Origin: Hellea sp.
GTDB taxonomy: Bacteria > Pseudomonadota > Alphaproteobacteria > Caulobacterales > Maricaulaceae
Direction of reading: 5' to 3'
Assembly: GCA_028224375.1 (NCBI GenBank)
Contig: JAOIVW010000004.1
Span: 105,826-169,825, forward strand
Length of the DNA: 64,000 bases
Part shown: positions 1 through 7,998 of the stretch, one piece after another
Layout: the number at the start of each line of letters is the position of its first letter
Position numbering within the stretch: the first letter of the stretch is position 1
Translations under genes and position numbers: made by a program
Notes under the pieces: model-generated
Seen by the model: the letters and a program-made list of their open reading frames with translations, nothing else
The model's database searches: none
Told to the model about the DNA's origin: nothing

Positions 1-301
1 GCACAGCGGGATCTAGCTCTAACCGCCTTGCGCCAATCTCTTCATCGCAGGTGACGCAATATCCATAATCGCCAGCCTCTAAGCGGATGAGCGCCGCATC
101 GATGCGCACGAGCCGTTTTTGCCGTGCTGTTTCCTGCGCCTTATCCATGGCTTGAACTTGCAGGCTATCCATGCGGGAGAGGCGGCCAACGCTTTGCTGA
201 TCCAGCGCAACAGGCTTGCGGTTATCTTTCGCGGCCTCGGAGAGAGCGGTAATCTCACCGTGTATCGCCTCAAGTCTCTTTCTGATTGCCGCGTCAGTCA
301 T
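1..301 (-). CDS. DksA/TraR-type zinc-finger protein (C-terminus outside window)
   Basis: Read on the minus strand from the ATG at 299-301, this frame stays open to the window edge and gives about 100 residues. An N-terminal helical region rich in charged residues is followed by GDYGYCVTCDEEIGARRLEL, which is the first half of the C4 zinc finger of the DksA/TraR family; the second CxxC pair lies off the window. Family members bind in the RNA polymerase secondary channel or act as small regulators. The other minus-strand frame across this stretch lacks these motifs and is a shadow. A TATAAT hexamer lies only six bases before the ATG and no Shine-Dalgarno is visible, so the transcript may have almost no leader. 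Family assignment is firm; whether it is DksA itself or a short paralogue cannot be told. Confidence 0.85.
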   Translation of the reverse strand, partial: MTDAAIRKRLEAIHGEITALSEAAKDNRKPVALDQQSVGRLSRMDSLQVQAMDKAQETARQKRLVRIDAALIRLEAGDYGYCVTCDEEIGARRLELDPAV

Positions 302-387
302 GTGCTTATTATAGGCGTAAAAACAAAATAAACTATCCTACCATTTTACATATTGAAAAACGATAAGAAGCAGGTCATAGTTTTACT

Positions 388-1338
388 ATGCAAAACTCAC
401 CGCTCTCAATTCATAATGTCACCAAACGCTTTGGGGGGAAGATGGCTGTTGATGACGTCAGCTTCACTGTCAATCCCGGCGAGATTATCGGTTTTTTGGG
501 ACCAAACGGGGCAGGCAAGACGACAACGCTTCGCATGGCGCTTGGTCTGATTAAGCCGGATGAAGGTGATGTAAAGTTATTCGGGGGCGAGCCCGGGCAT
601 GAAAGTGCCTTTGGCCGCATCGGTTTTTTGCCTGAAGAGCGCGGGCTTTATAAGAAGCAAACGGCGCGCGAGAGCATTGCCCTCATGGCGCGGCTTAACG
701 GCATGAAAGGCAAAAAAGCGTTCAAGCTCGCTGATGAAATGCTTGATAAATACGGCCTGTCCGAAGCCAAGCGCAAAAAGAATAAAGACATGTCCAAAGG
801 CATGGCGCAAAAAGTGCAGCTTCTCTCCGCCATCGCCCATGACCCTGAATTTTATATTCTGGATGAGCCGTTTTCGGGCCTTGATCCTGTTAATCAACAA
901 GTCTTAGAATCAATGGTGCGCGAAATTGCGGAACGCGACAGTACGGTGATTTTCTCAACTCATGTGATGGAACATGCGGAGCGGCTTTGTGACCGAATTA
1001 TTCTTATGGCGGGCGGGCGTAAGGTTTTTGATGGCCCCACGGAAGAGGCGCTCGCTAAAGCCCCGCGCCGTATGGTCATCGGGTCTGATACGGATGGCTT
1101 TACCGATAGCATTACGCCTTTTGCAAAATCATTAGAGCCTCGAGATGACGGGGCGCTAGACCTGATATTAAAAGATGATGCCAAAAGCCAAGATGTGCTT
1201 GAGCGTTGTGTGAAGCAGAAAATAAATCTTACGCGATTTGAGCCTAAGCAAGCCACACTTCACGAAGCCTTTGTTGCAATGGTTGGAAAAGATCTGCTTG
1301 CGACGATGGAGATTGAACAGGCGGAGGCCATGTCATGA
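388..1338 (+). CDS. ABC transporter ATP-binding protein, NatA-like
   Basis: A 316-residue ATPase of an ABC-2 type exporter, expected on the cytoplasmic face. Walker A GPNGAGKTT lies at residues 38-46, the signature loop is the unusual MSKGMAQKV at 135-143, Walker B FYILDE at 155-160 and the H-loop histidine at 192. The last 80 or so residues form the extension (DUF4162-like) typical of NatA/YhaQ-type ATPases. Its stop codon overlaps the start of the permease gene (ATGA), so the two are translationally coupled. The family exports sodium, drugs or peptides; the substrate here cannot be inferred. Confidence 0.93.
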   Translation: MQNSPLSIHNVTKRFGGKMAVDDVSFTVNPGEIIGFLGPNGAGKTTTLRMALGLIKPDEGDVKLFGGEPGHESAFGRIGFLPEERGLYKKQTARESIALMARLNGMKGKKAFKLADEMLDKYGLSEAKRKKNKDMSKGMAQKVQLLSAIAHDPEFYILDEPFSGLDPVNQQVLESMVREIAERDSTVIFSTHVMEHAERLCDRIILMAGGRKVFDGPTEEALAKAPRRMVIGSDTDGFTDSITPFAKSLEPRDDGALDLILKDDAKSQDVLERCVKQKINLTRFEPKQATLHEAFVAMVGKDLLATMEIEQAEAMS

Positions 1339-2813
1339 AAATGCCCGCTATGAATTTACGCCGCACCTATCTCATCGCTCGCCGCGATTATCTCGGCTAT
1401 GTGAAGACTTGGGGCTTTTGGATTTCGTTCTGTTTGCCGTTCGTCATTGGCGGAATTATTATCGCGGTTAATCTGGCTGGGGTCAGTGTTTCGCCTACGC
1501 GCTATGAAACTATTTTAGACGAAACAGGTCAGCATGCTTCCGCGATTTTACAATCTGAGCAAGACAAACAAAAACAATTGATGGCCGATATACTCAACGG
1601 GATGGGAGAAACGCTTCTTAGTGAGGCCGATGCTGAAACCTTAGCGAATACCATCGAAAGCCAAGATATTGAGGCAGGAAAAGCTTACCTCGAAACAAAG
1701 GTACCTGGCACAACAAAACGAATGAAAGCTCTGGATTCAAAGATGATCTTTATCGATCCTCCGGCCAATGATCTGAACGCCCTTAAAGCCTATATGCGCG
1801 GGGAGAAAATGGCGCAATATAATGGTAAAGATGTGAAGTTGAACGGCGTTTTACATATTTATAATGATGGAACGCTAACGGCGAATTATTGGTCGCCCAA
1901 TGTGACGGATAACCCTGTGCGCAGTCTAGCAAGAAATTACTTTCGCGATGTATCTATCGATAATTATTTGACGACAGGGGGACTTGACCGCGAGGGATAT
2001 GATACCGCTCGAGATAATCGTATTAAAATTGAAGCTTTTGATCCAACCAAGAAAGAAACCGCTGACGGCAAGGGACAAGAAGTAACGTCCAAAGACCGCA
2101 TTCCGTACATTGTTGCTTTTGTCCTTTCCATGTTTCTTTGGATGACGGTCTTTTCCGGCGCTTATATGTTGCTGACATCTATGCTCGAAGAGAAGATGAA
2201 TAAGCTGCTTGAGATGATGCTGGCGACAACACGCTTTTCAGAGATTATTCTGGGCAAGCTCTTAGGCGTGGCGCTTCTGACACTTACAGCTCTTTTGCCA
2301 TATATTATTATGGGAATTGTCGGCGTTATTGGCGCTATAATATTTGGGCCATCCGACCTGGCGCAGGGTTTGATAACAGCCTTCTCGGCCAAGATGATTA
2401 TATTCTTCACGATTTTTCTGGTTTTAGGATATATCTTTTACGGGTCCCTCTTTATCTCGCTAGGGGCTTTGGCAGAATCTATGCAAGATGCAAATACTCT
2501 CTCGACGCCGATTATGTTCGTCTTAATGGGCGCTGTATTTATTGTACCCATAGGCCTGACCTCGCCCGATAGTCCGCTACTGATTTTCGCCAGCTGGTTC
2601 CCGCTCTCCTCGCCCTTTGCAATGATTATGCGATTGCCGTCTGATCCCCCGCTTTGGCAATTACTGACCTCTGTCGGTTTATTAGCGGCTGTAACCTTTG
2701 GAGTCATTTTGCTGTCAGGCCGTATTTTCCGCTATGGCGTCCTGTCCGGCGCAGGCGTGAAGGGCGCGACGGATTGGTTCAAGCGCACGATATTACGCCG
2801 CAAGACAGGCTAA
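1335..2813 (+). CDS. ABC-2 type permease, NatB-like
   Basis: A 492-residue membrane partner of the preceding ATPase. One N-terminal membrane segment at about residues 28-48 is followed by a large extracytoplasmic domain of some 200 residues, then five or six hydrophobic segments between about 265 and 470, the layout of NatB/YhaP-like ABC-2 permeases. The start codon lies inside the stop of the ATPase gene. The basic C-terminus ends with KRTILRRKTG. The pair probably forms a homodimeric or heterotetrameric exporter; the substrate is unknown. Confidence 0.9.
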   Translation: MKMPAMNLRRTYLIARRDYLGYVKTWGFWISFCLPFVIGGIIIAVNLAGVSVSPTRYETILDETGQHASAILQSEQDKQKQLMADILNGMGETLLSEADAETLANTIESQDIEAGKAYLETKVPGTTKRMKALDSKMIFIDPPANDLNALKAYMRGEKMAQYNGKDVKLNGVLHIYNDGTLTANYWSPNVTDNPVRSLARNYFRDVSIDNYLTTGGLDREGYDTARDNRIKIEAFDPTKKETADGKGQEVTSKDRIPYIVAFVLSMFLWMTVFSGAYMLLTSMLEEKMNKLLEMMLATTRFSEIILGKLLGVALLTLTALLPYIIMGIVGVIGAIIFGPSDLAQGLITAFSAKMIIFFTIFLVLGYIFYGSLFISLGALAESMQDANTLSTPIMFVLMGAVFIVPIGLTSPDSPLLIFASWFPLSSPFAMIMRLPSDPPLWQLLTSVGLLAAVTFGVILLSGRIFRYGVLSGAGVKGATDWFKRTILRRKTG

Positions 2814-2835
2814 AATTTTTAGGCTATAAGGCGTT

Positions 2836-3507
2836 ATGACTGATGCTTCGCAGAAAGCCCGCGCGGAAATTTTAGCCGCCATGTTGCCCCAAGCCGCCTT
2901 TGATGGCTGGACGCAAAAGGCCTTGCGGGCTGCTGTTAAAAATACAGACCTACCCAAAGGGGCGGAAGAGCTTTATTTTCCCGAAGGCCCACTTGAAGTT
3001 ATTCGTTTTTGGTCTGAACAGATGAATGCCAAGATTAAGGCTGATTTGGCCGAGCTTGATCAGCCCTCTATGAAAATCCGTGATAAAGTCACGGCGGGCG
3101 TTTTATCATCACTTTACGCTATCGGACCACATGAAGAAGCGGCGCGGCGCGCCATGTCCCGCATGAGCCTACCGGACGCGCTGGGGCAGGGGCCTAAGCA
3201 GCTCTGGTCGGCGGCAGACACAATCTGGCGAGCCATTGGCGATACCAGCACGGACGTGAATTACTATTCCAAACGCACCATATTGGCAGGAGTCATCGCC
3301 TCAACCCTGACGGTCTGGTTATCTGATGATGAGCCGCAAAAGCTTAAGGCGCGTAAATTCCTTGATGCGCGTATCGCAAATGTCATGAGTTTTGAAAAAG
3401 CCAAGTGGGATTTTAAGAAACGCACAGCGAATATGCCTAACCCGGCCGAGATTTTGGGTCGTCTGCGTTATGGTGGCCGCAAAGGAAGACGCCGTCGCCG
3501 CGGGTAA
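2836..3507 (+). CDS. COQ9 family protein (ubiquinone biosynthesis)
   Basis: A 223-residue protein resembling the alphaproteobacterial COQ9/RpsU-divergent family, with an all-helical layout, an early FDGWTQKALRAA segment and a central AIGDTSTDVNYYSKRTILAGV segment typical of the family. COQ9 is a lipid-binding TetR-fold protein that helps COQ7 in ubiquinone synthesis. The C-terminus is strongly basic (GRKGRRRRRG), unusual and possibly membrane- or nucleic-acid-interacting. In many relatives the gene is divergent from rpsU; here it follows an ABC exporter by 22 bases and may be co-transcribed with it. Confidence 0.8.
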   Translation: MTDASQKARAEILAAMLPQAAFDGWTQKALRAAVKNTDLPKGAEELYFPEGPLEVIRFWSEQMNAKIKADLAELDQPSMKIRDKVTAGVLSSLYAIGPHEEAARRAMSRMSLPDALGQGPKQLWSAADTIWRAIGDTSTDVNYYSKRTILAGVIASTLTVWLSDDEPQKLKARKFLDARIANVMSFEKAKWDFKKRTANMPNPAEILGRLRYGGRKGRRRRRG

Positions 3508-3575
3508 ATCTTTGAAAAGCTTTCATTTCTCAAAAAAATGGGGATGAAGCAAAAAAAGCACTTGCAGAATTTTAG

Positions 3576-3622
3576 CTACTACATATTGTGGGCTTAGCAA
3601 ATCAGTAACCTATATATGGTTG
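3576..3622 (+). promoter_or_regulatory. Pair of NrdR boxes in the nrdB promoter
   Basis: Two 16-bp elements lie upstream of nrdB, starting at 3576 (CTACTACATATTGTGG) and 3607 (AACCTATATATGGTTG). They match 12 and 11 of 16 positions of the known NrdR consensus ACACTATATATTGTGT. Their starts are 31 bp apart, three helical turns, which is the spacing described for NrdR operators. NrdR is the Zn/ATP-cone repressor of ribonucleotide reductase genes. Binding is inferred from sequence only. Confidence 0.75.
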
Positions 3623-3677
3623 ATTTTCACTTACATTACGATTTTACGAAGCGATTCAGGCTCTGGGAGGCACTATC

Positions 3678-4724
3678 ATGGGAAATATGGACTTTATTAA
3701 GCAATCAAAGTCAGGACTTTTGATTCCCAGCCATAGTTATAAACCTTTCCGCTATCCCTGGGCTTTTGATTTTTGGAAGAAGCAGCAGCAAGTTCATTGG
3801 ATGCCCGAAGAAGTGCCTCTGGGAGAGGACTGCAAAGACTGGGCAACAAACCTCAATGATAATGAGCGTAACTTGCTGACGCAAATTTTCCGTTTCTTCA
3901 CCCAATCCGATGTTGAGGTGGGCGGAAATTATATGGAAAACTACATGCCGCTCTTTAAGCCCGTTGAAGTGCGGATGATGCTGGCGGCGTTTTCAAATAT
4001 GGAAACAATTCATATCGCCGCTTATGCGCTGCTGCTTGAGACCATCGGAATGCCTGATTCAGAATTTGGCGCTTTCATGGAATATGAAGAGATGGCGGCC
4101 AAGCATGATTATCTCGGCAAATTCGGCGTTGGGAGTGAGAAAGACATCTTGACCTCTATGGCGGTCTTTGGCGGATTTACTGAAGGGCTTCAGCTTTTTG
4201 CGTCCTTTGCGATGCTAATGAACTTCCCGCGCCTGAATAAAATGAAGGGCATGGGCCAGATTGTGACGTGGTCTATTCGGGATGAGAGCCTTCACTGTGA
4301 AGGCATGATCAAAATGTTCCACACATTCGCGGCTGAAACCGGCGCGCTGACGCAATCCGTAAAAGACGACATTGTTGATTGCTGTAAAACGGTTGTGAAG
4401 CTCGAAGATAAGTTCATCGACTTGGCCTTTGAAATGGGCCCCGTCGAAGGCATGACCTCTGAAGATATTAAGCGATATATCCGCTACATCGCTGATTGGC
4501 GTTTGGGACAGCTAGGTCTGCCGCCTGTTTACGGCATTAAGCATCACCCGTTGCCATGGCTGACGGAAATCTTAAATGGTGTTGAGCATGCGAACTTCTT
4601 TGAAGCCCGCGCAACTGAATATTCCAAAGGCGCGACAGAAGGCAAATGGCACGGTGATGAAGGTGTCTGGGGTAAATTCGAAGACTTGCAGTCTCGTAAG
4701 CCGGCAGATTCTCAGCTAAATTAA
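3678..4724 (+). CDS. nrdB: Class I ribonucleoside-diphosphate reductase, beta subunit
   Basis: A 348-residue R2 protein that holds the dinuclear metal centre and radical needed by the alpha subunit to reduce NDPs to dNDPs. Metal ligands are visible as D78, E109 and H112 (METIH), E169, E203 and H206 (DESLH). The radical tyrosine is kept as Y116, four residues after H112, so this is a tyrosyl-radical enzyme rather than the Phe-containing class Ic. The start is supported by GGGAGG seven bases before the ATG. No nrdA lies next to it, so the subunits are encoded apart. Two NrdR boxes precede it and a rho-independent terminator follows. Confidence 0.95.
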   Translation: MGNMDFIKQSKSGLLIPSHSYKPFRYPWAFDFWKKQQQVHWMPEEVPLGEDCKDWATNLNDNERNLLTQIFRFFTQSDVEVGGNYMENYMPLFKPVEVRMMLAAFSNMETIHIAAYALLLETIGMPDSEFGAFMEYEEMAAKHDYLGKFGVGSEKDILTSMAVFGGFTEGLQLFASFAMLMNFPRLNKMKGMGQIVTWSIRDESLHCEGMIKMFHTFAAETGALTQSVKDDIVDCCKTVVKLEDKFIDLAFEMGPVEGMTSEDIKRYIRYIADWRLGQLGLPPVYGIKHHPLPWLTEILNGVEHANFFEARATEYSKGATEGKWHGDEGVWGKFEDLQSRKPADSQLN

Positions 4725-4746
4725 CACTGCAAAACTAAGAGATTTA

Positions 4747-4773
4747 AAGGCACCTCGACGGGTGCCTTTTTTT
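4747..4773 (+). terminator. Rho-independent terminator after nrdB
   Basis: An 8-bp stem AAGGCACC/GGTGCCTT with a six-base loop is followed by a run of seven Ts, 23 bases after the nrdB stop codon. Confidence 0.85.
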
Positions 4774-4808
4774 ATGTCCTCGTAAAAGCACCATGCTATA
4801 GGCCCGCT

Positions 4809-5588
4809 ATGGAAAACCGTATAAAAAAATTCGATGGTGTTTTTAACTTCCGTGATTTTGGGGGCTACCAAACCCAAGATGGAAAAAACATTAAAGCTAA
4901 CAAGCTATTTCGGTCAGCACATCTTCACAATACGAACGATGCGGATAAGGCGCGTTTGGCCGAGCTTGGAATTGGACTGATCGTTGATCTGCGCCATGCA
5001 CCCGAACGTGATCGCCAACCAACACAATGGCCGGAACAGCAAAGTCCACGTAGATTAACCTATCCAGATCCTGAACATGGTGAAAGCGGTAAGGTCGCCC
5101 CGCATGAAGCCTTCATGAAACATGATTTGCAAAATCCCGAAGATGCTAGAAATTACATGTTAGGCTCATACGGCACGCGGCCACATGATGCCGGCTTTAA
5201 ACAGATATTTGGCGATACACTCCGCCATATGGCGGCGACGGGAGATCCTATTTTAGTACATTGCGCGGCGGGGAAAGATCGCACGGGCACGCTTTGTGCT
5301 ATTATTAAAGGCGCCTTAGGCGTTGATGAAAAAACAATCTATGAAGACTTTATGCTGACAATGACAGCGGTTGATATTGATCAGTTTCTTAAACCTGCCG
5401 CGCAGATGTTCACCCAGCGTTATGGCCGCCCCATAGACCCCGAAGCTATCCGCCCCATGTTTGGTGTTGAAGAGGCTTATTTGCAAAGCTCATTAGATGC
5501 GATTGAGGACATGCAAGCTTACATTCATAACCATCTCGGAATTACAGATAAAGAAAAAGCCGCTTTAAAAGCGGCTTATCTGGAATAA
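4809..5588 (+). CDS. Tyrosine-protein phosphatase (dual-specificity-like)
   Basis: A 259-residue cytoplasmic protein with the N-terminal NFRDFGGYQTQDG motif and the PTP signature HCAAGKDRTG, in which C152 is the nucleophile and R158 the phosphate-binding arginine (CX5R). This fits the Y_phosphatase3 family of bacterial tyrosine/lipid phosphatases. There is no signal peptide. It sits alone between the nrdB terminator and the leftward pilus genes; the substrate is unknown. No strong ribosome-binding site precedes the ATG. Confidence 0.9.
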   Translation: MENRIKKFDGVFNFRDFGGYQTQDGKNIKANKLFRSAHLHNTNDADKARLAELGIGLIVDLRHAPERDRQPTQWPEQQSPRRLTYPDPEHGESGKVAPHEAFMKHDLQNPEDARNYMLGSYGTRPHDAGFKQIFGDTLRHMAATGDPILVHCAAGKDRTGTLCAIIKGALGVDEKTIYEDFMLTMTAVDIDQFLKPAAQMFTQRYGRPIDPEAIRPMFGVEEAYLQSSLDAIEDMQAYIHNHLGITDKEKAALKAAYLE

Positions 5589-5597
5589 ACATCAACC

Positions 5598-6254
5598 TTA
5601 GCTGACAGTGCCATTTGTTGAGCAGCTCGGTTTACCGCTGATAAAGTCACATTTGTATTTGTTTGAGGGGGTTCCGCCGTTGGCGTCTTCAATGTCAACA
5701 TTAGCAGATTTACGCGGCTTAAGCATAAAGGTTTCCTGCAAATCAAAATTTGTTGGCATATAGCGCAGCTTAAGAGGCTCGTAGTCGTAGAGTACCCGCG
5801 CTACAACAATACCTGATGTGCTGCTGAGAATACGTGTATCTAGAGATGAGGCATTAAAAGTTGTTGGAAAGTCCCCATTCAATGTGGCACGGCCTTTTTC
5901 CACAATATCATCATTGCTGTCGCGCGCATAGCTGGAAATCTCAACTTTCACTCTGGGATATGCGCTTTTTGGAATGCCCATGACGAGCATCGTCGCGGTC
6001 ATAATTTCCGTCATTTCGTCAGCGGACACAGTTTCCGATTGCGTGGTTAAGTCGCCAGCGACATTAGCAGAATGAGAGACTTGGCGATCAACCGAAATGG
6101 CTGTGGCAACTTCAGCCATACCGAAATACATGAACAGCATAACGGGCGCGATGAAGGCAAACTCAATAGCTGCGATGCCGTCTTTATTTTTTAAGAACGC
6201 AGCCGGTGAAGATGACAACAAGCGAGACTTTAGAGATAAAAATTTATTTTTCAT
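5598..6254 (-). CDS. TadE-like pilus protein (pseudopilin)
   Basis: A 218-residue protein with a short basic leader, a prepilin-peptidase-like G26-IAAIEFAF site and one hydrophobic helix at about residues 28-50, followed by an exported domain. This is the TadE/TadF architecture: minor pseudopilins needed for Flp pilus assembly. The ATG at 6252-6254 is preferred because GAGAG lies five bases upstream; the in-frame ATG at 6264-6266 has no such site, and earlier starts would overlap the preceding gene by 65 bases. It is second or third in a leftward mini-operon with another TadE-like gene and a secretin N-domain gene. Confidence 0.85.
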   Translation of the reverse strand: MKNKFLSLKSRLLSSSPAAFLKNKDGIAAIEFAFIAPVMLFMYFGMAEVATAISVDRQVSHSANVAGDLTTQSETVSADEMTEIMTATMLVMGIPKSAYPRVKVEISSYARDSNDDIVEKGRATLNGDFPTTFNASSLDTRILSSTSGIVVARVLYDYEPLKLRYMPTNFDLQETFMLKPRKSANVDIEDANGGTPSNKYKCDFISGKPSCSTNGTVS

Positions 6255-6267
6255 AATGGCTCTCATC

Positions 6268-6864
6268 TTATGTACTTGCAGGACATGTGCCGGGATTAGG
6301 GAAAGGCTCATTTTTAAAGGCGGTGGTCGCATTTAAAAGACGAATGCCTTTTCCAGGTAGATTTTCCAATCGCGTTAACTGCGGTGGAAGAACTAATTTG
6401 TGGTAATACAGGCCCCGAATAACAACGGGTGCACTCGCGCTAGTATTCGTCCATGCGCCATTAGGGATATCATCGGTTGAATCCGGATCAGATGGGTCTT
6501 CTTCTGGAGGTTCCGGTGGTTCAACAAGAGTAATCTGATTAAAAGTAGTATTGGTAACAACATCAATGCGTAACCGTTTGTCGCAGTTACCTAAGCCTTG
6601 CATATTTTCACATACAAGCGTCTTGAAATTTTCTTGTGTTCCTCCACAGGCTTGAAAATTGCCAGTACGGATTTGACGTCCAGCTTCACTTACAGCGTGA
6701 TTGAGCGTGGAATTAATAAAAAATACGATGGCCAGCTCGAGGATAGCAAAAAGCAGCATGAAAAATGGAATGGCTAATATAGCAAACTCAATAGCTGCCG
6801 TACCTTCACGATTTTTCAGATAGCGCCGCATTCGTCTGAATGAAACTTTTTTTACACGCAGCAT
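6268..6864 (-). CDS. TadE-like pilus protein (pseudopilin)
   Basis: A 198-residue protein with a basic leader, the processing-site motif G21-TAAIEFAI and a single hydrophobic segment at about residues 25-50, then an extracytoplasmic domain with five cysteines. The motif is the TadE-type pseudopilin signature, likely cut by the CpaA prepilin peptidase encoded nearby. The stop codon lies only 13 bases before the likely start of the second TadE-like gene, so the pair is probably co-translated as the TadE/TadF couple. A vWA-containing TadG was not found in the window. Confidence 0.88.
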   Translation of the reverse strand: MLRVKKVSFRRMRRYLKNREGTAAIEFAILAIPFFMLLFAILELAIVFFINSTLNHAVSEAGRQIRTGNFQACGGTQENFKTLVCENMQGLGNCDKRLRIDVVTNTTFNQITLVEPPEPPEEDPSDPDSTDDIPNGAWTNTSASAPVVIRGLYYHKLVLPPQLTRLENLPGKGIRLLNATTAFKNEPFPNPGTCPAST

Positions 6865-6958
6865 AGCTCAATCCCATATCCACAATTGTGAGATATTAAG
6901 GGGAAGGGGATTAATTTTCAGACAAGAAAAAGCGTTAATATTTAGTTAAATTTGTCTT

Positions 6959-7525
6959 TTACTGGCCCGGAGGGGCAATGTTAAAGTTAGAGCTTGATGG
7001 CCCTCCGCTCAAGCCAGTGGCTTGGTTCGAACTTCCTGTTGGTCCTGATGTAAAGGATTGAGTAGGAATTCCAGAAGCAACATTATTGCTTATAGTTGTG
7101 CTGGTTCCTTGATTTGCCGCCAAGAAGCTTCTGTTATCGCCCAGGACAGGGGCGGGCTGACAATAAGGCGCACAGCTATAGGTCTCGCGCTCCTTGCCAT
7201 TATAAATTCTGACGCCACTCGCTGGTAGGGTGTTCACGACCTGAATATCAGCATCCATAATTTTATGACCTGCAGCATCCAGGACAATCAGATTTGTTTC
7301 GCCATAACCGCGTCCGACAACAAAGATTGTGTTGGCAGAGTGTACAGAGACATCCGCGATTTCAGGATTGCCTATAACAACGGCTCCTGCATTAGCTGGC
7401 AGATAAACAACTTCGGTCTTGTTTAGTTCAACGCTGTAATGACCACCTGGTCCAGCATGCGCAATTGACGGCGTTACTGTGACAACGGCCAAAGCCAAAA
7501 GTGATTTTAAAGACATAACTCTCAT
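6959..7525 (-). CDS. Stand-alone secretin/pilus N-terminal domain protein
   Basis: A 188-residue secreted protein: signal peptide ending near SIAHA at about residue 24, then a compact domain of about 70 residues (VELNKTEVVYLPANAGAVVI onward, with IGNPEIADV and VGRGYGETNLIVLD). This matches the pilus-formation N-terminal domain (PF13629 type) also found at the front of CpaC. The C-terminal 80 residues are low complexity (Ser, Gly, Asn, Gln) with no secretin channel. It may be a periplasmic accessory of the CpaC secretin. The start is supported by GGAG eight bases before the ATG. Confidence 0.8.
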   Translation of the reverse strand: MRVMSLKSLLALAVVTVTPSIAHAGPGGHYSVELNKTEVVYLPANAGAVVIGNPEIADVSVHSANTIFVVGRGYGETNLIVLDAAGHKIMDADIQVVNTLPASGVRIYNGKERETYSCAPYCQPAPVLGDNRSFLAANQGTSTTISNNVASGIPTQSFTSGPTGSSNQATGLSGGPSSSNFNIAPPGQ

Positions 7526-7598
7526 GAGACATACTCCGATATTTCTTTTGGTTTAGAGGAATGTGGTGAACGAAGGGTTTACAAAATAGGCTATTCCA

Positions 7599-7613
7599 GC
7601 CCAATTCGTGCCT
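7599..7613 (-). promoter_or_regulatory. Possible sigma-54 promoter for the leftward TadE operon
   Basis: On the minus strand the sequence AGGCACGAATTGGGC shows a GG and a GC dinucleotide exactly ten bases apart, the invariant spacing of -24/-12 promoters. The -24 half is a good match to TGGCAC; the -12 half (GGGC rather than TTGC) is poor. Transcription would begin about 60 bases before the secretin N-domain gene. Weak candidate, from sequence only. Confidence 0.3.
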
Positions 7614-7701
7614 TTTTTGTCATTATATATATATATAAATTTTTTAAGCGCGGGACGATGAATGTTAGCTTGAAATTTTTACCACAAGTTTACCATGTTG
7701 T

Positions 7702-7733
7702 TTAAATCGATAGTAACGCGCTGTCTCTATAAG
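7702..7733 (+). promoter_or_regulatory. CtrA-like box and -10 element of flp copy 1
   Basis: TTAA-ATCGATA-GTAAC at 7702-7717 matches the CtrA consensus TTAA-N7-TTAA(C) at seven of eight core positions. A -10-like TATAAG follows at 7728-7733, leaving a leader of about 65 bases. In Caulobacter the major pilin gene pilA is a CtrA target, which makes the position meaningful, but binding here is inference. Confidence 0.55.
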
Positions 7734-7742
7734 CCTTCATAA

Positions 7743-7775
7743 CAGGGAATATCCTGCTATCGAGGAATTCTCCTC
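7743..7775 (+). promoter_or_regulatory. Two small leader hairpins in front of flp copy 1
   Basis: CAGGGAATATCCTG (7743-7756) and GAGGAATTCTCCTC (7762-7775) each form a five-base-pair stem, one with a G-U pair, closed by a four-base loop. The same pair occurs in the second copy (8142-8155 and 8161-8174); there the only change in them is in the loop of the second hairpin, so both stems are kept. Both hairpins display GGA. They may stabilise the pilin mRNA or bind a regulator. Confidence 0.4.
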
Positions 7776-7806
7776 AAATTAAGACTAGCATACGTGGGAG
7801 TCAGTT

Positions 7807-7998
7807 ATGCAAAATTTAGTTACTCGTTTTATTAAAGACGAATCCGGTGCAACAGCCATTGAATATGGTCTGATTGCAGCTCTTATCTCAGTCGCTCTTA
7901 TCGCTGGCGCAAAAGCCATCGGTACCGGCCTTGACGACAAGTTCACCAAAGTTTCAAAAGCTATCTCTGGCCAAGCAGTAAACCAAGGTACACCATAA
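7807..7998 (+). CDS. flp: Flp-family type IVb pilin, copy 1
   Basis: A 63-residue major pilin subunit. A short leader ends at G14 and the mature protein would begin ATAIEYGLIAA, with Glu at +5 and Tyr at +6, the Flp motif recognised by TadV/CpaA. A single hydrophobic helix (about residues 16-40) is followed by a short polar tail. GGGAG lies eight bases before the ATG. The protein is identical to the second copy. Upstream of the cpa genes, it would be the main building block of the adhesive Tad pilus. Confidence 0.95.
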   Translation: MQNLVTRFIKDESGATAIEYGLIAALISVALIAGAKAIGTGLDDKFTKVSKAISGQAVNQGTP

